NCBI RefSeq assembly: GCF_000382205.1
Contig: NZ_KB907789.1
Span: 992,001 to 1,056,000 of the forward strand
Source of the DNA: Dyadobacter beijingensis DSM 21582
Lineage (GTDB): Bacteria > Bacteroidota > Bacteroidia > Cytophagales > Spirosomataceae
Length of the DNA: 64,000 nt
Reading direction: 5' to 3'
Shown here: one piece after another, positions 58,045 through 64,000 of the stretch
Layout of the letters: each line of letters begins with the position of its first letter
How positions within the stretch are numbered: the stretch's first letter is position 1
Notes under the pieces: model-generated
What the model was told of the DNA's origin: nothing
The model's database searches: none
Seen by the model: the letters and a program-made list of their open reading frames with translations, nothing else
Translations under genes and position numbers: made by a program

Positions 58045-58680
58045 ATGAAAAACGACCAGATCAAGAATATCATTTTCGACCTCGGCGACGTGATCCTCAA
58101 CATCGACGTGCCCATTGCGTCCAGGTCGTTTGCAGACCTCAGCGGGCGCGAACAGAGTGAGATCCTCACGATTTTCAAAGAGAGCGAAATTTTCCGCCAT
58201 TTTGAAACCGGACTGATGGACGAACCATCTTTCCGGAACTATGTGCGCGAAATACTGGATTTTCCTGATCTGTCGGACGAGGCTATCGATACCGCCTGGA
58301 ACAGCCTCCTGCTGGACCTCCCGCCCGAGCGCGTGGAGCTGCTGAAAAAACTGGCCGCGAAATACCGGATTTTCCTGCTCAGCAACACCAGTTCGATCCA
58401 CATTACCCAGGTGAACAAAATCCTGAAAGCCTCAACGGGTGTGGAACGACTGGAAGATCTGTTCGAAACCGTGTTCTTGTCCTACGAAATGGGCCTCATG
58501 AAGCCAGATCCGCGGATTTACCAGCAAGTTCTCGAACAAGCAGGCCTGAAAGCGGAAGAAACGCTTTTCCTCGACGACAATGCGGACAATATCCGCAGCG
58601 CCGCGGGCCTCGGTATCGAAACCATCCACGTCCAAAAGCCGGTTACCATTCTGGAATATCTCAAAGACTATGCAGTCTAA
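58045..58680 (+). CDS. HAD-superfamily phosphatase
   Basis: 211 residues. Nucleophile Asp12 in IIFDLGDVI (position +2 is Gly, as in the HAD-IA type), motif II LLSNTSSIH, motif III Lys in MKPDPRIYQ, motif IV LFLDDNADN. A helical cap sits between motifs I and II. Cytoplasmic phosphatase, substrate unknown. Its last codons overlap the next gene by 11 bp. Confidence 0.92.
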   Translation: MKNDQIKNIIFDLGDVILNIDVPIASRSFADLSGREQSEILTIFKESEIFRHFETGLMDEPSFRNYVREILDFPDLSDEAIDTAWNSLLLDLPPERVELLKKLAAKYRIFLLSNTSSIHITQVNKILKASTGVERLEDLFETVFLSYEMGLMKPDPRIYQQVLEQAGLKAEETLFLDDNADNIRSAAGLGIETIHVQKPVTILEYLKDYAV

Positions 58681-59869
58681 CACACGCACCCACATCATCC
58701 AGGCGGCATTATTTGTAATCACCATCGTCACCACGACGATGGCCGGTGCAGAATGGATGTTCGGGAACCTGTTCGGCTTTGTTTACGACATATTTTACTT
58801 CCTGATCGGCCAGGAGCAGGCCAAGCAGGTACCCACCCCACCGAAAGCAATGGGCTGGGCGGAATTCAGGCAGGGCTTCCACTTTTCGGTCCCTTTCCTG
58901 CTCATCCTGACGATCCACGAGTTCGGACATTACTTCGTCGCGAGGGCGCACAAGGTGAAAGTGACGCTGCCGTTCTACATTCCGCTGTGGTTCGGCATTT
59001 CCCAAAGCATCGGTACATTGGGCGCATTTATCCGCATTAAGGAAGTGGTTAAATCGCGTGTGAAGTTTTTTGATATCGGTATAGCAGGCCCGCTAGCCGG
59101 GTTTGTGGCCGCATTGGTGGTGCTGTGGTACGGATTCACGCATTTGCCGCCGCCAGATTACATTTTCAAGATCCACCCGGAATACGAACGTTTCGGGCTG
59201 AATTACCCGCAGTTTGCCTACGAAAACCCGGCCGGCAACCTCATGCTGGGCGACAATATCCTGTTCTGGTTTTTCAAAAACTATGTCGCCGATCCCGCGC
59301 GCCTGCCGCATGCGTACGAGCTCATCCATTATCCTTACCTTTTTGCAGGATATCTGGCACTATTCTTCACCTCGCTGAACCTGATTCCCATCGGCCAGCT
59401 CGACGGCGGGCATATCCTGTACGGTATGATCGGCAAGAAACGGTTCAACGTGATCGCGCCCATCCTGTTCGGTATTTTTGCATTCTACGCCGGCCTGGGC
59501 GTGTTCCGCACCGAATCCTTCGCCACCGGCAGCGACGCATTGTTTTACGAACAGCTGCTATACCTGGCCATTTACATATATTTCCTCTACATCTGCTTCA
59601 AACGCGCGTTCGACAACCCGTCCACCGCGCTGATGATCAGCCTGCTGATGGTCGTCGGACAATTCGCCGTTTGCTACGTCCGCCCGGACTGGGACGGTTC
59701 CGTCAACCTGCTGCCGTTCGTCCTGATCCTCGGCCGCTTCCTTGGCATCCGACACCCCGAAACCGAAGACAACAGCCCGATCGGCACGCCGCGCATGATC
59801 CTGGGCGTGGTAGCGTTCATCATTTTCGTTATCTCATTCAGTCCTACGCCGTTTATTGTGATTGAGTAG
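58670..59869 (+). CDS. Site-2 protease-family membrane metallopeptidase (M50)
   Basis: 399 residues from ATG 58670 (MQSNTRTHII), which overlaps the HAD gene by 11 bp; the open frame reaches back to 58580, but that is HAD coding sequence in another frame. Zinc site HEFGH (His83, Glu84, His87) inside a membrane segment, and the second motif NLIPIGQLDGGH, whose Asp is the third ligand. About eight membrane helices. Family members cleave membrane-bound substrates such as anti-sigma factors; here the substrate is unknown. Because FecR-type anti-sigma factors are abundant in the window, it is worth noting as a possible regulator of them, without direct evidence. Confidence 0.92.
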   Translation: MQSNTRTHIIQAALFVITIVTTTMAGAEWMFGNLFGFVYDIFYFLIGQEQAKQVPTPPKAMGWAEFRQGFHFSVPFLLILTIHEFGHYFVARAHKVKVTLPFYIPLWFGISQSIGTLGAFIRIKEVVKSRVKFFDIGIAGPLAGFVAALVVLWYGFTHLPPPDYIFKIHPEYERFGLNYPQFAYENPAGNLMLGDNILFWFFKNYVADPARLPHAYELIHYPYLFAGYLALFFTSLNLIPIGQLDGGHILYGMIGKKRFNVIAPILFGIFAFYAGLGVFRTESFATGSDALFYEQLLYLAIYIYFLYICFKRAFDNPSTALMISLLMVVGQFAVCYVRPDWDGSVNLLPFVLILGRFLGIRHPETEDNSPIGTPRMILGVVAFIIFVISFSPTPFIVIE

Positions 59870-59917
59870 GAAGGAGATCGGTGAGCATCCAGCCTTTTGT
59901 AGTTTTCCAAAAGCTGC

Positions 59918-60931
59918 ATGAGCACCCGCATTTCCCGCAGACATTTCCTGACCGCACTCGCCGCCGCGCCCCTGATCCCGAACATCAGCGCCGCCGAAGC
60001 GCCGTTCACCTATTCCGTCAATGGCAGAATCCCCGTTTCCCAACTCGGTACCGCATTGATCCATGAGCATGTGCTGGTGGATTTTATTGGGGCGGATCAA
60101 ATTTCTCCCGATCGCTGGAAGCATGAGGAAGTGGTTCGGAAAGTGCTGCCTTATTTAATGGAAATTAAAGCCCGGGGTATCAAAACGCTCGTGGAATGCA
60201 CGCCGGCATTCATTGGCAGGGATGTGCTGCTGCTCAAAAAGCTTTCGGATCAATCGGGGCTGAATATTGTGACGAATACCGGCTACTACGGCGCTTCGGA
60301 TAACAAGTATTTGCCCAAATGGGCATTCATCGAAACGGCGGAACAGCTGGCCGATCGCTGGATCTCTGAGTTTGAAAAGGGCATCGAAGGTACCGGCATT
60401 CGGCCAGGATTTATCAAGACCGGCGTTAATAGCGGCGCATTGTCCGAATTGCATCAGAAGCTGATCAGGGCAGCGGCGATGACGCATTTGAGGACCGGGC
60501 TGACTATTTGCTCGCACACGGGCCCCGCTTTGCCCGCGCGGGAGGAGATTGAAATACTCAAAAAATCGGGCGTGCATCCGTCTGCATTCGTGTGGGTACA
60601 TGCAGGCGGGACCGCGGAGGAACTGGCGGATATTGGCAAAAGCGGCTGCTGGATCAGCCTGGATGGCGTGAATTCTGATAATATCGACCGGCATGTGGCG
60701 CTCATCCGCCATTTGAAAACTCAAAACCAACTTTCGCAAGTCCTCATTTCGCACGATGCCGGCTGGTACCGCCCCGGCGAGCCGAATGGTGGCGAGTTCC
60801 GCGGCTACACGACGATCTCCGACAAGCTGGTGCCTGCATTAAAGCAAGCCGGATTCACCGATGCAGCTGTGCGGACATTAATGGTCGGCAATCCCGCGAA
60901 TGCTTTTGCGATCCGCGTTCGGAAGGCGTAG
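59918..60931 (+). CDS. Tat-exported phosphotriesterase-family hydrolase
   Basis: 337 residues. A twin-arginine signal (SRRHFLTALAAAP, about 6-18) marks Tat export, as expected for a metal protein folded inside the cell. The TIM-barrel metal ligands of the phosphotriesterase family are visible: HEH (about 49-51), the bridging Lys in GFIKTGVN, His in CSHTG, His in WVHAGG, and Asp in ISHDAGW. Family members are lactonases, esterases or organophosphate hydrolases. Substrate not deducible. It ends 3 bp before the convergent kinase gene. Confidence 0.88.
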   Translation: MSTRISRRHFLTALAAAPLIPNISAAEAPFTYSVNGRIPVSQLGTALIHEHVLVDFIGADQISPDRWKHEEVVRKVLPYLMEIKARGIKTLVECTPAFIGRDVLLLKKLSDQSGLNIVTNTGYYGASDNKYLPKWAFIETAEQLADRWISEFEKGIEGTGIRPGFIKTGVNSGALSELHQKLIRAAAMTHLRTGLTICSHTGPALPAREEIEILKKSGVHPSAFVWVHAGGTAEELADIGKSGCWISLDGVNSDNIDRHVALIRHLKTQNQLSQVLISHDAGWYRPGEPNGGEFRGYTTISDKLVPALKQAGFTDAAVRTLMVGNPANAFAIRVRKA

Positions 60932-60934
60932 CCG

Positions 60935-62224
60935 TCAGGATCTTTCAATGCGGAATTCCGTCCAGCCGTCCGTGCCGGTCTGCAATGCGAATGCAAAGCC
61001 GTGGTTACCGAGGATTTCACGCGTTAATGTGAGGCCGATGCCCTGGCCGTCGCGCTTGGTGCTGAAAAACGGGTTGAAAAGCTTACTGCTTACCTCGGGA
61101 TCGATCGGTTTGCCATTATTACGGACCACTACCTGCTCAGCGGAGGCGACGATCCGTACCTCCTGCCCGCTACCGCACGCTTCGATGGCGTTTTTGACGA
61201 CATTGATCAGCACTTGCTCCATTTGCCCCTTATCGACCTTCCAGAATACCTCCCCTGCGGTTTCGCTATGTACCCGTACATTCCGCAGCGAGGCGGCATG
61301 CTGCATAAAAACGGCCACGTCGCGCGTGAGCAGGCCTATATCCGTGTGCTCCGGCGCGGGCGCAGGCAGGCGTACCACGTCCGCGAAGTTGCGCATGAAG
61401 CGCGTGAGCTGCTGGTTTCGCTCGGAAGCCACATGCAGGGCGTCCTTCACGTCGCGGTAGTCGGCATCGGGGAGCAAATGCGTGGTAGTTTGTAAAATCG
61501 AGTCCGTCGCGCCGAGCGTGTTGTTCACCTCGTGGGCCATCATGCGGATTACCTTGCCGTAGGCGTTCTTCTCCGATTCGAGGATTTCGTTCGTCAGTTC
61601 CTCGATCATCAGGAACGACCGCCGGAAACCCCGGTCCATAAAATGCGACCGCTGGGCCTTGAATGTGGCAACGCCGTTGGTCTTAACCATCCGCGATTCG
61701 CCGTCGAGTATACCAGCAAGTTCGATCAGCAGCGGCAGGCCGGTTTCTTCCAGTTTTTTGCCCGTCAGTGCAACGTTATGCTGCTCAAACTGGCCTTTAC
61801 CCTTGCTGTTCAGCGACTCGATGCGGTCGTCGTAGTCGAGGATAATGATGGAAATGGGCGACGCTTCGATGAGTTTTTCCAAAAAGAAATGCTGCTCGTT
61901 GAGCTTGATACGCTCCTCGCGCAGCTGGTCGATCATCATGTTATAGACCTCAATCAGCACATCGACTTCCCCTTTGCCCGTCGGAACGAACTTGATCGAA
62001 AAGTCTTTGTCCTTGATGGCCTCGATTCCGGACTTCACAAATTGGATAGGTTGCATAAAATTGTTGTAAAGCAGAATGGACGCCCCGGCTGACGCGAGCA
62101 GAAAGATCTCCGAGACGATAAATAGCGCCTTGTTCTCAAAAAGCAGCTTGTAAACGAGCAATATCAGCACCAGGTGCAGGATCGTGATATAGGCAATGTA
62201 TTTCGTCTTCGTGGATAACCTCAT
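60935..62224 (-). CDS. Membrane sensor histidine kinase (NtrY-like)
   Basis: 429 residues. Two N-terminal membrane helices (about 8-28 and 33-53) with almost no periplasmic loop, a HAMP-like linker (about 55-110), a PAS-like region (about 112-190), the HisKA region with phospho-acceptor His231 in RMMAHEVNN, and a HATPase domain (VVKNAIEA, RNNGKPI, FNPFFSTKRDGQGIGLTLTREIL). The start overlaps the stop of the upstream response-regulator gene by 4 bp, so the pair is translated together. The tiny periplasmic loop suggests sensing within the membrane or in the PAS part. Confidence 0.94.
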   Translation of the reverse strand: MRLSTKTKYIAYITILHLVLILLVYKLLFENKALFIVSEIFLLASAGASILLYNNFMQPIQFVKSGIEAIKDKDFSIKFVPTGKGEVDVLIEVYNMMIDQLREERIKLNEQHFFLEKLIEASPISIIILDYDDRIESLNSKGKGQFEQHNVALTGKKLEETGLPLLIELAGILDGESRMVKTNGVATFKAQRSHFMDRGFRRSFLMIEELTNEILESEKNAYGKVIRMMAHEVNNTLGATDSILQTTTHLLPDADYRDVKDALHVASERNQQLTRFMRNFADVVRLPAPAPEHTDIGLLTRDVAVFMQHAASLRNVRVHSETAGEVFWKVDKGQMEQVLINVVKNAIEACGSGQEVRIVASAEQVVVRNNGKPIDPEVSSKLFNPFFSTKRDGQGIGLTLTREILGNHGFAFALQTGTDGWTEFRIERS

Positions 62225-63594
62225 GCCTCTTCCGAATCAAACGATATGCCGAATTTTTCCAACCGCCGGTACAATGCAAACCGCGTAATGCCGAGCGACC
62301 TTGCTACTTTGCTCACCTTATTCTGGTGATGCTGCATGGCCCTTACAATCATCTGGTACTCCATTTCTTCGAGTGTAATGCTGCCCACTGCGGGCACGTT
62401 CTTCTGCGTCGGCGCGGTATTCCCAGCATGCAGGTTACGCTGAAAATCCTCGATATCGAGCACATCATTATGCGCGAGCAGTACCGTTCGCTCCACGAGG
62501 TTTTTGAGCTGGCGGATGTTACCCTGCAACGGCAGCGTTTTGAGCCATTTCAATGCGGCCGCGCTGATTTTTAGCTCCGGGCGGTTGTAAATTGCTTTCA
62601 GGTTATCTGCAAAAAACGACGACAGTAATGGAATATCGTCCGGCCGCTCGCGCAATGCGGGCAGCTTAACGGTGATCAGGTTAATGCGGTAATACAAATC
62701 TTCCCTGAATGTACCCTGCGCCACCATTTCTTCGAGGTTCCGGTTGGTAGCGCAAATCACCCGCACGTCCACCGTCCGGCTCTTACTGCTGCCCAGCGGC
62801 TCGAATGTGCGCTCCTGCAACACGCGCAGCAATTTCACCTGGCTCGACAAGTCCAGCTCGCCGATCTCGTCGAGGAAGATCGTACCCCTGTGGGCCATTT
62901 CAAAGCGGCCGGTACGGTCGGTTTTGGCGTCCGTAAAGGCGCCCCGCACGTGACCGAACAGCTCGCTCTCGAACAATGTCGAAGAAATCCCGCCCAGGTT
63001 TACCTTTACAAAAGGCCGCATTTTCCGGCGACTGTTGGAATGGATCGCCTCGGCGATCAGCTCCTTGCCTGTGCCGCTCTCGCCCGTAATGAGCACGGGG
63101 GCGTCGGTAGGTGCTACCCGGCCCGTCGTTTCCAGGATCGCGAGCAGCTTGGCATCCTCGCCGACGATATTTTCAAAATGATATTGCTGATCGAGCTTGC
63201 GGCGGCTTCCGGCCTGCTGGGCCGGTTTGGCCAGGTTCAATATCGTGCGGATCGACTGGACCAGGTAATCGTTCTGCCACGGCTTGGTCACGAAATCGGC
63301 CGCGCCCTCCTTCATTCCCCGCACGGCGAGGTCGATCGTCCCCCAGCCTGTGATCAATATCACCGGAATGGCCGCATTGTGCTTTTTAATGCGTTGCAGC
63401 AAATGCATGCCTTCCTTCCCCGACGTTTCGATCGAAAAATTGAGATCGAGCAGGATTAGTTCCGGCGTCGTGGTTTTCAGTATTTCAAAAGTTTCCTCCG
63501 GCGACCCTACCCCACGCACGTCGAATCCCTCCTTTTTTAAAAGAAGCATCAGCGAGGTACGGATAGCAAGGTCGTCGTCTACGATTAGGAGCAT
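62221..63594 (-). CDS. Sigma-54-dependent response regulator (NtrC family)
   Basis: 457 residues. Receiver (about 1-120) with phospho-acceptor Asp50 in LILLDLNF; AAA+ domain (about 145-385) with Walker A GESGTGKE, sigma-54 contact loop GAFTDA (GAFTGA in the classical form), and Walker B TIFLDEIGE; Fis-type helix-turn-helix at the C-terminus (KVSKVARSLGITRFALYRRLEKFGI). Paired with the downstream kinase gene by a 4 bp overlap. It probably controls the ABC permease genes to its right. Confidence 0.95.
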   Translation of the reverse strand: MLLIVDDDLAIRTSLMLLLKKEGFDVRGVGSPEETFEILKTTTPELILLDLNFSIETSGKEGMHLLQRIKKHNAAIPVILITGWGTIDLAVRGMKEGAADFVTKPWQNDYLVQSIRTILNLAKPAQQAGSRRKLDQQYHFENIVGEDAKLLAILETTGRVAPTDAPVLITGESGTGKELIAEAIHSNSRRKMRPFVKVNLGGISSTLFESELFGHVRGAFTDAKTDRTGRFEMAHRGTIFLDEIGELDLSSQVKLLRVLQERTFEPLGSSKSRTVDVRVICATNRNLEEMVAQGTFREDLYYRINLITVKLPALRERPDDIPLLSSFFADNLKAIYNRPELKISAAALKWLKTLPLQGNIRQLKNLVERTVLLAHNDVLDIEDFQRNLHAGNTAPTQKNVPAVGSITLEEMEYQMIVRAMQHHQNKVSKVARSLGITRFALYRRLEKFGISFDSEEA

Positions 63595-63626
63595 GCGATG
63601 CTGGTATGTTGAACGTTTGTGTTTTT

Positions 63627-63717
63627 GACGGCCGACAGCCGTCAGCCGTCAGCCATCAGCCATCAGCCGTCAGCGGTCGGCCATCAGCGGTCAGCTGTCG
63701 GCCGTCAGCCGTTAGCC
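63627..63717. repeat. Thirteen 7-bp units, GTCAGCC family
   Basis: Thirteen consecutive heptamers at exactly 7 bp period: GACGGCC, GACAGCC, GTCAGCC twice, ATCAGCC twice, GTCAGCG, GTCGGCC, ATCAGCG, GTCAGCT, GTCGGCC, GTCAGCC, GTTAGCC. Most variation is at positions 1, 4 and 7 of the unit. It occupies the whole gap between the permease stop (63720) and the regulator start (63594). As 7 is not a multiple of 3, it is not coding. Confidence 0.85.
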
Positions 63718-63719
63718 TC

Positions 63720-64000
63720 CTACTCCTCATGCAACGCAACAGCCGGATGTATTCTGGCCGCTTGCTTGCTGGGGAACCAGGCGCAAAGCGTTACAATGAT
63801 ATAAATTACTACGACGGCGGCAAAGATCGCTATCAGGTATATTTCCTTGTCGAGGTCAAAAACGTTCATCAGGGGGAACTGGATGGCGAAAATCAGGCCT
63901 ATCACGAGGCTGAATGTCGCGAGCACCCATATTTCGCCCAGGAACTGCGTCGTTACCTTCGCTTCGGTGGCGCCCATGGCGCGGCGCAGGCCTATTTCTC
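63720..64000 (-). CDS. FtsX/MacB-type ABC transporter permease, N-terminus beyond window
   Basis: Partial: only about 93 C-terminal residues lie in the window. The segment EIGLRRAMGATEAKV and then QFLGEIWVLATFSLVIGLIFAIQFPL is the FtsX permease signature, followed by a helix (IYLIAIFAAVVVIYIIVTLCAWFPSKQAARIHPAVALHEE) and the typical P-x-x-A-x-x-I-x-P-x-x-A-L ending. Such permeases serve MacB-like efflux or lipoprotein-type transport. The NtrC/NtrY pair lies immediately downstream, across the heptamer tract. Confidence 0.9.
   Translation of the reverse strand, partial: EIGLRRAMGATEAKVTTQFLGEIWVLATFSLVIGLIFAIQFPLMNVFDLDKEIYLIAIFAAVVVIYIIVTLCAWFPSKQAARIHPAVALHEE

Noticed and set aside
63627..63717. 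CRISPR-like array or coding repeat
   Set aside because: Contiguous 7 bp units without spacers and not divisible by three; no cas genes in the window.

Overview
The window is about 64 kb of chromosome from a member of the Bacteroidota. Evidence seen directly: several SusC/SusD outer-membrane pairs, ECF sigma/FecR pairs, a type IX secretion (T9SS) sorting domain, and Bacteroidota-type promoters (-7 TAnnTTTG) ahead of several genes. GC content is moderate (roughly 50-55% by eye). A Cytophagales genus such as Dyadobacter fits gene content and style, but this is inference; no rRNA or tRNA gene is present to settle it.

Layout. (1) 1-15920, all minus strand: a nutrient-uptake locus reading mini-FecR, ECF sigma, FecR, STN-type SusC, SusD, second SusC, second SusD, DUF1735-like lipoprotein, then after a 522 bp AT-rich gap a third SusC cut by the window edge. 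(2) 16200-19437: alaS with a strong terminator, and a CHRD lipoprotein. (3) 19594-27496: a surface-protein island. It holds an acyltransferase coupled to a 16-residue-repeat outer-membrane protein; a T9SS cargo protein plus a BclB-like fibre protein; and an ECF sigma/FecR pair followed by a repeat protein that carries an STN domain but no TonB-dependent barrel. (4) 27677-35617: KilA-N protein, OxyR, a PolX-like protein, an AGE-family epimerase, CsbD, a 3-hydroxyacyl-CoA dehydrogenase-like protein and an acetylxylan-esterase-like hydrolase. (5) 35781-42367: cytochrome bd oxidase (cydAB), an orphan LytTR regulator, and a FucP-like transporter/SDR/zinc-dehydrogenase operon. (6) 42468-49293: a six-gene TolC/HlyD/ABC-2 exporter with its TetR regulator; a matching palindrome lies upstream of both tetR and the exporter operon. 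(7) 49518-60931: housekeeping genes (lepA, pyruvate dehydrogenase E2, hslV, PBP4-type peptidase, beta-CASP hydrolase, accA, HAD phosphatase, site-2 protease, phosphotriesterase-like protein). (8) 60935-64000, minus: histidine kinase and NtrC-type regulator downstream of a truncated FtsX/MacB permease.

The most interesting part is 19594-27152. There the usual ECF sigma/FecR/TonB-transducer signalling unit seems to use a beta-repeat outer-membrane protein as the receptor, next to a paralogous repeat protein, a T9SS cargo and a BclB-like fibre. Other points of interest are a FecR-like protein without a sensor domain beside the first ECF sigma, a PolX whose polymerase carboxylates are missing, an SDR with Asn in place of the catalytic Lys, and intergenic 7- and 8-bp-period repeat tracts. 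No CRISPR array, integrase, transposase, tRNA or rRNA was seen.
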